From Ampelocalamus luodianensis (taxonomy: Eukaryota; Streptophyta; Magnoliopsida; Poales; Poaceae), in NCBI GenBank assembly GCA_036346255.1, contig CM070617.1:23301080-23365079 (forward strand): a stretch of DNA of 64,000 nucleotides, in the 5' to 3' direction. The translations under genes were made by a program, and so were the position numbers. Below the pieces are notes generated by a model that did not search any database, had not been told where the DNA came from, and saw only the letters and a list, made by a program, of their open reading frames with translations. Shown one piece after another: positions 23,554 through 35,323 of the stretch (positions are counted from its first letter, which is position 1; the number at the start of each line of letters is the position of its first letter).

Positions 23554-24592
23554 TACCGGTATGGCAGTTTAGCAAAGGGTCGGTGATTCATAGCTGGCAA
23601 GCTGCTTCTACAACATCAGCCTGCAGTAAGCTCTAAAATTGTGTTAGGCCAGGCGCTAGTTGTTGCACTGTCACTACTTTCTGATAGTTACTTAATGGAT
23701 TCTCTTTTAAGCATATCATACTCTTGACATGTAGGAAGAAGCACCTTCGGCTAACAACCCGCTGCCCATATATTCATCGCCAGTTTGCTTGCCTAGTTGT
23801 GATTCTGAGTCCGGACTCATGCGAAGACAGCGGCAGCCTGAACGTCATCTGCTGAGGGTTGTCCGCCCCCTTAAGAAGGTGCCTCCCAGCATTTCCAGAC
23901 TCCTTTGAAGGGAAGAAAATTTCAGAATCCTACTGGTGTACAAGATCAGATGTTTAACTGGTATGTTTGTATGTTTTGTTTCTCAGTCTGAATTCTCTGT
24001 TTGAATCCTTCATAACATTTCGCTTTCGATCTTCCTGCGCTTCTGCAAGATCAACAACATCTTGGACAATTAAATTAGATCCATTTGTCCGTTGTGCCTA
24101 TGCTCATCCAATGAACTAAGATTTACTAGTAGTTTTTGTTTCACAAAGGAATAGCATGGCCTGTTGCTTTGTCTGAAACTATTCCGTTTTCTTTTGCAGA
24201 GAACTGACCGAGCTTTTGCGTAGCCAGACCGAAGCATCGTTGCATAGCCGTGGGGTTCCAGCGCACGAACGGCTGCACCAATAAGAAAACAGACTAATTA
24301 AGCGAAGCATTTGTATGTGAGAAAGCAACAATCATGCGTACGTGCGCACAGTTTCCTAACGCGTTTTTTATACTCCATTTCAGGTGGAGAGGCAATGCGC
24401 ACAATCATTCGGCTTCTCTGACCAACCAGCAATAAAATCTTCTTCCTTTAGTGCCCAGCCGGATCGATGGCCCTTCACCCTGACTGCATTGCGATGTGGT
24501 ACCAGCAGAAAGCACAACCTTTTCTCTGATCCGCAGACAGCACAGCTCACTCCAGAAAGTTTGCGTGCATGCATACTGATACCAGTACCACC
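23554..24592. other. Upstream region of the 24593 gene
   Basis: No coding region recognised. This should contain the promoter and possibly a non-coding first exon of the downstream gene. Short frames carry no motif. Confidence 0.4.
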
Positions 24593-25213
24593 ATGGCGGA
24601 AGACAGCAACAAGAAGCCCGCCACGGAGGCGCACTTCAAGGCGTGCACCGAGGTGAGGGGCCTCCGGTTCGGCGGGCAGTTCGTGGTGAAATCGTTCACG
24701 GTGCGCCGCGCGTCGCCGCTGGAGCTGCTGCGGCTGCTGGGCATCCACCCGTCATATGTGGCCGAGTGCCAGCGGCTGCCGTTCCCGTCCACGACCGCGT
24801 ACATGCCCACCGGCTTCACCGTGCTCGCGCACCAGGCGTGGCGCACGCTCACGCTCGGCCTCGGCACCAACAAGTCCAAGGCCGCGCTGTTCGTGTTCGA
24901 GTCGGAGACCATGAAGGCGGCCGTGGACCGGCTGTGGCCGGCCGTCGTTCCGCTCGGGGACGTGAACAGGGGCCTCATCCGAGGGCTCACCGGCAGCGAG
25001 ATGGCGCGGTTCAAGTTCCGCAAGGGCTGCCTCACCATCTACGTCTACGCCGTGCGCCGGCTCGGCGCGGCCGGGTTCATGTGCGCGGACGACCTCAGGA
25101 GGATACTGCAGGCCGTGGTGGAGCTCGAGGATTTCCTCGATCACACCGCCATGCTGGCGCTGCCGAGCCACAGGAGCATCACCTTCCAGTCCCGGGCTGC
25201 CACGGCAAACTGA
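24593..25213 (+). CDS. Plant protein of unknown function (206 aa)
   Basis: A single-exon GC-rich frame. The start was placed at 24593 because CCACCATGG is an ideal initiation context; an in-frame ATG eight codons upstream (24569) sits in a poor one. The protein is soluble, with no signal peptide or membrane segment. The middle reads PTGFTVLAHQAWRTLTLGLGT, then a basic patch MARFKFRKGCLTIYVYAVRR, and an acidic C-terminal helix-like region LRRILQAVVELEDFLDHTAML. I recognise no named domain. The strong third-position GC bias and the absence of stops indicate a real gene. The antisense frames at 24547-25171 are shadows of this composition. Confidence 0.75.
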   Translation: MAEDSNKKPATEAHFKACTEVRGLRFGGQFVVKSFTVRRASPLELLRLLGIHPSYVAECQRLPFPSTTAYMPTGFTVLAHQAWRTLTLGLGTNKSKAALFVFESETMKAAVDRLWPAVVPLGDVNRGLIRGLTGSEMARFKFRKGCLTIYVYAVRRLGAAGFMCADDLRRILQAVVELEDFLDHTAMLALPSHRSITFQSRAATAN

Positions 25214-26598
25214 AGCCTGAAATATGCTTCATTCCATTTCATCAGTACAGGTATTCTTGCTTGACAAGAGTCATTCGTTTCAGTTCAATTTGTTTTATCG
25301 GTATCAGTTCCTCCCTGATACTGGGAGTTGTATGGGCTCATTCTGAGTACAAAATTTTCGAGAAAGAATAGGCTTAAATACTGAATTTCTTTATAGTTTA
25401 TAACTGTATATCACTGTGCCTGGATTGCTAGTTCGTGTAGTTATTTTTTGGTGGTATTTCTCAGTTGCTTTGTCTTTGTGCAGTGCCTTGACTGTCTTCT
25501 TTTACAGTTCTTAGTGTTGTGGAATTCTTCGAAACAGTGAGATGCTCTAGTCCTTTGTACGTCCTCCATCTTACTGTGCAAGCTTCTGGCTGAGGTCTTG
25601 AACTTAACTCAGAAATTTCTGCACGCTAGGATGTGTTTAACTGGCATGCTCTCGTGGCCTTAAAAGAAACTATACAGATAGTTGGCATGGGCCCATTTAG
25701 TATCAGGATAAGCTGTTGAGCTATGAGTCGACCCAACACCATGCCGTATTAAATCATCAACATCAGAAGCCATCTCACATAACGATAACGTGCCACTAAA
25801 GGTAGCGTCTAGCCCCCTTTCCATGACCTGAATCCGGATCTCTCGTCACAGCGGTGAAGTCAGAACGAAAATAGTGAAATGCTCTGAAGTTATAGCTAAC
25901 GCAAGACAAATTTATCAAACATACATCGAACGGTTTTGTGCAATTCAAATTCATGTATAAATAGAAAAAATGCAAACTATAGTAAAAACAGTACATCACT
26001 ATTAGATAGTGTTGTCTAAGTGATCACAATTATGCACAAGTAGTAATAGAGTATAATAAATGTGACGGAGGAGCCGGTGCCCAGCACCCCAAGCGGGGGT
26101 GAAAGTTTCACCCCTGTCTCATCAGTATCTTCAGAGACACTTGCTCCATTGCAGCTATGTCACGCCAGTTTACCTCATTCTCCTCAGTTCAAGAATCTGT
26201 AGCTTGTAAACCTGCACCATGAGAGCCACTCACGGGCATGTGGTTGCAGAGGATTAAGATGTCGGCAGTGACTCGGCACGCCACACCCGGCTACTTTCGG
26301 CAGAATCGCAGGTGCAGGCTGTGCTAAAAGAGGAGGCACCTGCTGCCATGTCCAATCGTGCTCAATGATCCAACTAGAGACTAGTACATCGCAGGGACCC
26401 AAGAAACCCGAGCCGAACCGAGAAAGCTAGGAAAGCAGGCCATGGCGACAGTACAAGTGAGCTCGTGTGCCGGTGCCAAGGACGCACACGCCTTGGCGCG
26501 TCGCGCGGTCTTCTTGGGCGCGTGCCGTGTCGTACGTATGCGGGCTTGTCCTCCTAAGCCCCCACCTGATATTTGGTTAATTCCCGTTTGTTGCACGC
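25214..26598. other. No gene recognised
   Basis: The first few hundred bases should be the 3' untranslated region of the 24593 gene. The rest is AT-rich. A perfect 19-base palindrome GGGGTGAAAGTTTCACCCC lies near 26095-26113. Small frames at 26184-26717 have no motif. Confidence 0.4.
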
Positions 26599-26990
26599 AT
26601 CAAAATCTAGGCTTTACACGACGAAGTCTTGGAGGTGAAAAGCCAAATCGATGTAAACTTCCTGGAAACCATATGCAAACGTTTTCAAAATTCTCTATGG
26701 GAGGTGGTGTCCTATAGCCACGTAAAATTTTAATATCAAACTCAATTGCATTGTGGAGATATGGAAAATACAAATTCTATATGAATAGTTATTTGTCTTT
26801 TCATGTAGATTGTGTCTTTTCATATCTGCCAAATGTGGTAGAGTTTAATCTTGAAATGTTATATAGCTATAGAATGTATCTTCCTCTATATCTACAAATT
26901 TCTCAAGAATTGTTTAAAACATTTTCACATGGTTTCCACGTAGTTTACACTCAATTTAAGTTTCCACCTAAAATTTACCTATTTTGATGG
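26599..26990. mobile_element. Fold-back MITE, copy 2
   Basis: The left arm (from GCATCAAAATC) and the right arm (ending TTTTGATGGC) are inverted repeats over about 180 bp. Paired words are TGTAAACTTCCTGGAAACCAT on the left and the reverse complement of ATGGTTTCCACGTAGTTTACA on the right. Central words (ATTTTAATATCAAACTC, GAGATATGGAAAA) match the 16738-17100 element. The 78-codon frame at 26751-26987 lies inside and is not a gene. Confidence 0.65.
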
Positions 26991-29162
26991 CGGTGTATAG
27001 ATTTCAGATGCCTAACGAATTCGATTGAAACAAGTAGCAGTATGCCATGTTTGTATAAGTCTATAATCTCTATGCTTTTGTATATGTACTAGTTCAATGC
27101 CCATGCGTTGCAATGGATTAAAAAATCATAGTCCCAGCATGTCGAGTCGTCAATCATCGTCGTGCTTAGCCTACAATATAACCTCATCTCCACCACCTAG
27201 ATTAGTCTAGGTTTTGCACCCCTGGCCCTGCCACCACGCCTGCCCTGCATTGTTGTCCTCATGTCGCGCTGCTCATAGCATATTTGAGCTTACCGAAATT
27301 GGGAGAGGTAGTCTCACTTGATGGCGAGGAGGAAAACAAACTTTGCTATAAAATAAAGTCATAATACTTGCAACAAAATGAAATCAAATAATAAGAAATG
27401 CATTCAACAAAGAACAAAGGAGCATAATCTAGTTAAGCTAGCTTATCACCCTAGGAAAACTACTCTACAATTAAAAAGCTAGCATGTTTAATTTCACCTA
27501 TTAAGTACCCAATACTTATATCAGTGATTAAATGGGCTCCTAAATAGACATTTGTATTCTTGTCCTACTAAGAATAGCTGGGGTTTACCACTTAAAAAAA
27601 CCATAAATGTATGGTGTCTTTTAGAAGCACAAATAGTTTGAGGTCTTTAAGGTCATGTAGAAGTGATAAGTTCCACCTGTAGTAGATTTGTCATGCATGA
27701 AGTAAAACTTGGGAAAACATATTCTATTAACAAACAATGCAACCGTGTGGATATTCTGCCACTTGGTAAAGAAGCAGCAATGAAATTTTCTATAAATAAA
27801 AAATAAAAAATCATGTCTTTATGAACTAAATATCTGATATCTGAATATTAAACTCATAGTCGAACTACAGATGTACTCAACATAAAGATGTTGAATGAAG
27901 GTGCATAACCAAGGTAGAGCAAAAGATATATGATTGATATAGTGGATCTCATCAGACATAGGTACAAATCACAACAAAGGTTTTAGTAGAAGCAAAGCCA
28001 AATCTTGTGACAATGAAGAGGGTAGTTTTCACCCTATATATTGCCCTGTGATTTCAAAGCTAGTCTGGCCATTGCTATAAAGTTAAAAAAAAACAGCAAC
28101 TATACCCAACACAAGCTAGAAATCCTTGTCTCATTAATTTGTTGAGTACATAACTCCTTTTTGCTTCATTCAATCAAACAATCTCATAAAAATCTTATAG
28201 GGTTATTTGATAATCTCCAAGCCTCTTACCAAATAAATATGCACATTGCCATTTAAATATTGGTTGTGGCTTACACATACTTTCTTTAGTTGTTTCTAGA
28301 ACATAGGAGAGACTATATCCACATTTCATGAATAGTTATGTCTTATATCAATCATTTCATAATTTCATTTCATCTAGGAACAACGAATACTTCATTGCAA
28401 GGTCCGAATTTAATGAACCAACTTACCGGTTTGTACAAACAAATATGCATATCAGCACAAACATGCACACGGGTAGGAAAAGAGAAAGGGCAAAAAGCCT
28501 AGAAACATAATAGCATACAACATAAAGAAATTTTCACAGTTGTAGATTCATGAAACTATGTAATTCTGGTACATATTTGCTATTGGTCAATATGTTTGCA
28601 TTTTTTTGAGAAAAAATTAATTTTACGACTCTGAATCACACCTCGTGCTAAGTGACCAAACTAGTGTAAAATAATATAAAAAAAGAAAGGCAGGCACGAT
28701 CGGCTATCAGATATTAACCAATTCTCATGCAGAAGACACAAGCACGATTGGCATCTTGAGTATTTGTGAAGCATACCTCTTGCGTTTGGAGCTTACTGCG
28801 ATCTCCCTCCTCCTTGACTTCGTATATTCTTCTTCCCTTTCAAGGTTGTACATAAAAAAATTGAAGAAATGCATCACCAACTTGTCTAGAATATCAAGAA
28901 CTTTCCCAATAGAACCAGCTTGTCCGCAGGCATGCCTAATATTGTTTCTGAAAGAAGCAAGCACGAACATCATGACAAGGAATACACAACCATAAATACA
29001 CCTAGATCACATTGCTTCATACTAAACTAAAAGGAACACATACATGTACAAAATTTCCCAAAAGGAACAAAATCCACCAGGCTCTATACAAACTAAAACA
29101 AATTAACAGGCCCAAGGGAAGATGAATACTCAGGAAGCAGCAGTGAATACATATAAGCTTAA
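26991..29162. other. No gene recognised
   Basis: AT-rich sequence without motif-bearing frames. A minus-strand frame at 28725-28973 contains a charged stretch (NLEREEEYTKSRRREIAV) but no domain I can name and no convincing splice context. It ends at the GTTTC target duplication of the second solo LTR. Confidence 0.4.
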
Positions 29163-29167
29163 GTTTC

Positions 29168-32100
29168 TGTAAGACCCCGGGATTGACATCCCAGATCTTC
29201 TGTGCATAACTGAACTAGTCCCATGATCAGTGGCTAGCTCACACAGTAAACAAATGTGATAACACAACCATAAACGTTAAAAGTTATTAAATAACAACAG
29301 AGTTGATTACAAGATAGCCTTACAGGGCAACATTAAATAAACACAGCGGAAGACGATGAAGAAGTAGTAGGGTTCAGCAATCTGCCATAGGCAATCGACT
29401 GGGGTAGCGGCCTAGTTGTCACGATCCACACTTGAAGCGAAGTCCTTCTCCTCTGAAATTTGTTTGCATTAAGCAAGTATGAGCACAACTTCCGTGCTCG
29501 CAAGTTACACTCGTTAAATAACAAAATGACATGCATACATAGATGTAACAAAGGATGGCTTATAGGGTTATTTGTGCAAAAACAACATTTGACATTAAAT
29601 ACCATACTAAGTTCAAAAGCTCAAGTTTTGTAAAATCCAAAATTGATTTTTAATTGATAAAGATAGTGTAGGCACCAACCTAACACCAACATAAACACGG
29701 GCACCAACCCGGGGCTTCAACCCATAACTTTTCTCATGGATACCCATCCATGTCAAACTGTTTTACAAAAATATTTTGAAATCGGAGTCTAACTTTGAGT
29801 GGCTTTGCCAGCATGTCCATGACCGTGGACACGGCTATTCGAATAGTTTTACACTCTGCAGAGGTTGTACAACTTTACCCACAAGACATGAATTCTCTAG
29901 TTGTTTGGCATCCGTCGATACCACCGCTCACTACCTTAGGTAAGCAGTCTAGAGTACGTTCAAGGCCTTTACAATGCGTCATTCCACTATAGTCCTCCCT
30001 CGCTAAGGTTTCACCCCCGTTGGACTACCTGTCCGCAGGGTTCAGGCCCCCTCTTGCGCTAGGTGGGACTAACAAAAGTCATGAAAGACTACCCACCACA
30101 TCAATAGGAACGACCATGATGGAACCTTGCAAATTATTCAGCCAGGTCCTGCCCATACAAGACATGTGGTATTACGATGTGGCTTAGCAAGATGCGGCTC
30201 GAAGACCGGTCCTTAACTGACCTGGGCGACAACCAACGAAACCCTGGGCCTCAACCTACCCAGTTGAGCCCGTGCATAAACCTGCACCCATCCAGACAAC
30301 CATTTCGTCCAAGTCCAAACCATCATTTACTTTTACTTTTCAAGCATTTATAAAACTCCCATGACACACCAATGCCAAGGGTACAATTTAAACAACATTT
30401 GACTTTTGGCTGAAATCCCCCAAATGAAACATATGTGATCTATAAGCATGGCTAAGCACAATATTTTCCAAAATGATCCCAGTTCATACTATCGTATCAA
30501 CTAGGTTTAGACTAGGGTGACAACATGTTTGATTCAATTATCAAAATTGGTCATACAAAGGATTTTAGGCATAACTATAAATTTAAAACAGAAATTTAAA
30601 TTACTGAATATAAATAAGCATGCAATAATTATTTAAAACAGAATTTAAATAATTTTAAATAATATGTGCAAATATGATCAAGAATGTAACTTGCCTCGCT
30701 TGTGGTGGACAGATCAACTGATACTGAGGTGATGTTGTTTTTCTTAACAGGTCACGTAGTACTCACAAGTACTTTATCCAGGTAGTCTATGTGTACAATC
30801 ACGATGATCATACAACCAAAATCAATCCTCTTATGTGTTCTTCAACGGCGTCGAAATCTGACTTTCCGAAATCGTCGAAATCTATACGCGAAAATAAGCC
30901 AAATTCAAACTAAATTCAAATAAGATTCAAATAAACTCCAAATTGAATAATTTTGGTTTAGTTGGCTAGATCTTGAATTTATATAAATTTAGAAATTTGA
31001 ATGGGCTCAATCGGAGTTCAGATGCAAAAGATATGGGCTTTTGAAGTTTGAATTTACATGAAATGATAATTTTAGGGTTTAAAGGAATTATTGGTCAAAT
31101 GAGCTCAAAATTAAATAATTGTGGTTTAGTTAGCTAGATAATAATTTTATACAAACTTTGCAATTTGAAACACCCAATTTGGAGTTCAGATGCAAAAGAT
31201 ATGAGTTTTTAAAGTTTAAATCTATTTAAAACCTAATTTCAGAATTTATTAGATTTTCCTGATTTATTTTTCTAAAGGAAAATTAATTTATTGCGCAATG
31301 ATGACGCCAGCAGCTGAATTTTCGAATTTAAAGAATTAAAAAAAATTCTGACATGTGGGTCCCATGTGTCATTGACATGGTCCACATGGACCAAGTCCAT
31401 GGGACCTTCGACTCTGGGCTGGGTGGACCGTGCCACGTGGGCGGACACGGGAGCGAGGGTGGCGAGGTGGCGTTGAGCTGGCGCCTAGGTGGCGGCTACG
31501 TCGGCGTGCCAAGTAGGCACAGAGCCGGCGATGCTCGGCTTCGTAGCCCGCGGCGTTGGCGCGGCGGCGGCGGCGAGGCGCAAAGGGAAGGGAGAGTTGA
31601 GGCGGCGGTTAGTTGAGGCGTGCGTTAGGTCACTGGAGATAAGCGGCGGCTTCGGTCGTCGGTGGAAAGGCGTTGCGGTGGTCCTCGGGCGAACAAAGGT
31701 GCGCACGCTTGGCACTGGCCGCGCGCGATCGATGATGGCGCGCGGCGGCGAGCGCGATGGTGGCGGCGCTAGAGGCGGCGGCGTCCTTGCGGCCGACGGT
31801 GACGAAATCTCAATTTCCGGCGAGGTGGACGTGAGGGAGTAGGCGTGAGTGGTGAGGTTGGAACGAGGAGGGAAGGGGGCTCACCGTGCTACCTTTTATA
31901 GGCCATGGGGAGGCCGGGGCAAGGAGATCGTGCTCGGGGCGGCGGTTGCGGTATGGCGGCGGCGGTTAGGCGCGCGGACGAACCGGGCGCGAGGAGAGGG
32001 GGAGAAGGTGGGGAATGGAGGCGGTGGAGGGTGCCGGGTCGTGCGCACGTCGTGCGGAAGACGCGGGGTGGTGGGAGGCAGCGGTTGACGGAGCTCTAGC

Positions 32101-32753
32101 GGGCGGAAAGGGCGGTGACTTGGCGTGGCTCCGCGGGGAAGAAGGGGCGGGGAAGAAGGTCCATGCGTCGTTGGATTTGCATCCAACGGTGCGAGGGAGG
32201 CGAGGTGGCGTGGTGCTGCGGGTGTCGTCCGATTTAAATCGGACGGTGGGGAGAGATAGGGAGCGGCGGGGAAATGGGCTGAGGCGCGAAGAGGATGGGC
32301 CGGACCGGAAGATTCGGCACAAGAGGGGTTTTGGGTTTTTAAATACTTTTGCAATTTAATTAATCTGATTAATTCATTTTGGCTTTATAAAATATCAAAT
32401 TAAATCCAAAAATTATGAGAAAATTCACAGAAATTCCCTTATTCATTTTGGACTTAATAGAATTATTTCCAGATTAAAGTTGCCTTTTAATTTTGCAAAT
32501 AAATTATCTTGGCTTCAAAAATACTTAGGAAAAAGCTTTTAAATTTCCAGAAAATCCTAAAAATTAAGTAAATTTTTATTTTTCAATTTAAATCTAATAA
32601 AACTTCAAGAACTTCAAATAAATTTTACTTTTGACTTTCAAAATTTCAAAGATTCAATTAAAGCAATAGAACTCTTTCCAAATTTTCAGAAATTCCAATA
32701 AAATATTAACTTTATTTTATTTTATTTTGGTAACATTACTTTGGGATGTTACA
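29168..32753 (-). mobile_element. Solo LTR, copy B (3.6 kb)
   Basis: It starts TGTAAGACCC and ends GGGATGTTACA, with perfect GTTTC duplications at 29163-29167 and 32754-32758. No gag, pol or primer site lies inside. A minus-strand TATA box (CTTTTATA on the plus strand, 31893-31900) occupies the same relative position as in copy A. Shared words with copy A include AGCATGTCCATGACC, GGACAC(A/G)GCTATTCGAATA and ACACTCTGCAGAG. A GC-rich block (31350-32330) gives overlapping frames on both strands, with no recognised protein. The two copies are clearly diverged and come from separate insertions of one family. Confidence 0.82.
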
Positions 32754-32758
32754 GTTTC

Positions 32759-32997
32759 ATACTTCCTTCCTAACAATAAGCTTTAGATCCTATTGATAAA
32801 CTAACGATAAATACATAAAACAAAAACAAAGAGCCTCGAAAGACGAAGCATGTAATCAATTGAAGCCATCCATCATTATCGTCACTAAATACTACAGAGC
32901 AATGGGGGAAAATAATAGCAAACCTCTTTCTTTTTGCACTCCTTGTAATTGTCAAACTACTGCTGACACTTCCTCTTGTCTTGGTTCGCCTCCAAGC
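32759..32997 (-). pseudogene. CHCH-type exon, copy with stop codon
   Basis: A 74-base exon-like unit (32997-32924, minus strand) has an AG before it and GT after it. It encodes LEANQDKRKCQQ, a TAG stop (32957-32959), then FDNYKECKKKE. The unit matches the second copy at 34217-34290 closely, and the similarity runs on to 32759. The stop makes it non-functional. The solo LTR lies directly beside it and interrupted the same repeat unit. Confidence 0.6.
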
Positions 32998-33000
32998 CTA

Positions 33001-34047
33001 CAGAGAAGTTATTGATGGAATGAGGGAAAGAGCAAAATTAATAGAGTGGAACAACACTGGAACTATGGCATAAGAATGTGATTCAAAAGAAAACTCAACG
33101 GTGAATAGTTTGTTTAACCTGGAGGCTAATTTATGAAATCCAGAAGGAATTATTTTATGCATGCATAATTGAACTAAAATGAAGCAGAATTTAAGCCTAT
33201 TCTCCAAGGCCAAACTCTCTTATTGACACTGAATCTAACTCACTGACTAATAAAGGAAGTATTGGAAGCTACTTTGTTCTAATAAAGCAAGAGCTATTAT
33301 TTATGTTGACTTCAAAAAAAGAACCAGACTAATCTCATGGACTCACAGCAATGTACTTATGCATTTAGAAAGCTTACCAAATAGCTAGAGAGTACAAGCT
33401 AAAACTTCAACAACAAGGTTAGCGTCCTAGCAATCCATGGAAGCAATACATACGAAAATTGATTTTCTTGATAAGCTTGTCAAAATGCTCCACTCAGATT
33501 TATGAACTCGATAAAGGGGAGCTATTGGCACGACATGCCATGACGCCCTTGCTATATTTAGATGTCGAAGTTATTATTCATGCGTTCATTACTTACTCTA
33601 AATCATACATCCATAGAGAAATATACAGTGTTCATGAAATCGGTCTATCGCCTTCTTGAACATTGGAAATACAAACCTATTCATCTTGCAAATCTAGAAT
33701 CTCCTCAAAAATTTGTTTGCCCATTATCATGGAAGGAACGTGAAGAGCACATAATTACTTATATCAATCTTTGGCAGGCATGGCACCACAGGAATCTCCA
33801 AGCAATAGGGAGATGTACCAACCCTAGGGAGAATTATATGTGGTGTACAGAAGAAGATGATGGCAACGTGAGAAAGCAAGGCATCCTATGTGGTAATCAT
33901 GAATATCTATGGTCAAGCTACACTCGAAGCTTTAGCTTAGGATTCATCAAAAGTGCTTAAAGCATTTGCATTTGCCCGAACAAAAGTTTGATGAGGAGGT
34001 AATTTCTTTTTTAAAAAGGGTGACTTTGGGGCTACAAATAAGCTCAA
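33001..34047. other. Spacer between the two CHCH-type exons
   Basis: AT-rich. A plus-strand frame at 33562-33960 has no motif that I recognise. No RNA gene seen. Confidence 0.4.
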
Positions 34048-34290
34048 GTTTCATACTTTCTTTCTAACAATAAGCTTTAGGTCCTATTGATCAACTAACG
34101 ACAAATACATAAAACAAAAACAAAGAGCCTTGAAAGACAAAGCGTGTAATCAATTGAAGCCATCCATCATTATCATCACTAAATACTGCAGAGCAATGGG
34201 GAAAATAATAACAAACCTCTTTCTTTTTGCACTCATTGTAATCGTCAAACTGCTGTTGGCACTGGCTTTTATCTTGGTTCGCCTCCAAGC
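34048..34290 (-). pseudogene. CHCH-type exon (twin CX9C half), possibly functional exon
   Basis: The exon 34290-34217 (minus) is bounded by GTAG and GAG|GTTTGT. It encodes LEANQDKSQCQQQFDDYNECKKKE with no stop. If the split first codon is TGC, the spacing is C-x9-C-x9-C, the pattern of CHCH proteins that fold in the mitochondrial intermembrane space (Cox19-type family, from memory). The preceding exon has not been found. A phase-compatible candidate ends at 34462 (minus) but would give glycine, not cysteine, at the junction. No following exon was seen before the solo LTR. It is either an orphan exon or part of a broken gene. Confidence 0.45.
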
Positions 34291-35282
34291 CTACAAAGAT
34301 AATTGAAATTATTTATCACTGAAGATCAAGACCACATAAACAACATATCTATTGGGTATTTTTTTAAAAAATCATTCAAGCAGATTAAAGACCTCTATTG
34401 TACACAAATATAGAAAGCGACATTGCCACAAAAACCCAACCATGATCAGTAGATGACTAACCTTGTTGCTGGCGTGCTGGGTCATAGCCCTTTTGTGTCT
34501 TGGCCACCTGTGACCTTACTTCTAGCCTAATCAGGACACCTTTATCCACCAAATTGATACATTGGCCAAAAGAAGCAAAATAAGATCCAAGCATGAAGAT
34601 TACGAATAAAGGGAAAGATATAGGGGTGTAGATTGAAGTATTCACCTGGTTCTTTTGTGTGGAGAAGGGGAAGAGCAAGTGCAGGAAGGAGGTTATGTGG
34701 AAGAGGAGCTACATCTTTTATATGTTGGAAGGAGGCAACCGCCAGAGCATGCACGCTTCCTTGACTACAACCGTCGTGCATTCAAACTCGGTGGTTTGTA
34801 AGGAACATTGTGTGCAGAGCGGGGCGGTTGCTGAGGGAGCTGACGGCAATGGTGAGCATGCAACATCGTGGCAGGGGGGTTGAGCGGTGGGGCGGCGATG
34901 TGGGTGGCCAGATCTGGCACGACCGTCGGTTGTCGGCCGGTGCACCGCCCGCTGCTCGGGGTAAGCTAGTGGGGAGCGTGGGAGGCGGGCGGTGTGGGAC
35001 CAGATCCGGCGCGAGCATCGAGCGACACTGGTGGGGAGAGGCGAGCGACGTGGGTTGATCCGGTGCTAGGCGCTGCGTTGCAGCGTCGGCGAGGTCGGGG
35101 GTGATGAGATCCGATGGGGGTGGGGACAGGCGGGCGACGCGGCGCGGCGTTGCGGCATCGGTGAGGTCGGGGCCTAAGTGATCCGGCGCGGGTGGGGAGA
35201 GGCTCGGGTAGGGAGTGTGAGAGAGAGAGGAGAGGGACCGTGAGAGAGAGAGGAGAGGGAGGGCGGCGCAAGATCGTTAGAA

Positions 35283-35323
<41 letters not shown>

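Noticed and set aside
24547..25371. Frames overlapping the 24593 gene (24643-25371 plus, 24547-25171 minus)
   Set aside because: They are low-complexity and arginine/histidine-rich, as expected of off-frame GC-rich DNA.
31350..32360. Overlapping frames inside solo LTR B as genes
   Set aside because: They lie within a defined LTR, on both strands, and lack domains. They reflect the GC-rich block.
34462..34678. Upstream exon of the CHCH-type gene on the minus strand
   Set aside because: The phase fits, but the joint would create glycine instead of the first cysteine, and the frame carries no CHCH half. Not called as an exon.
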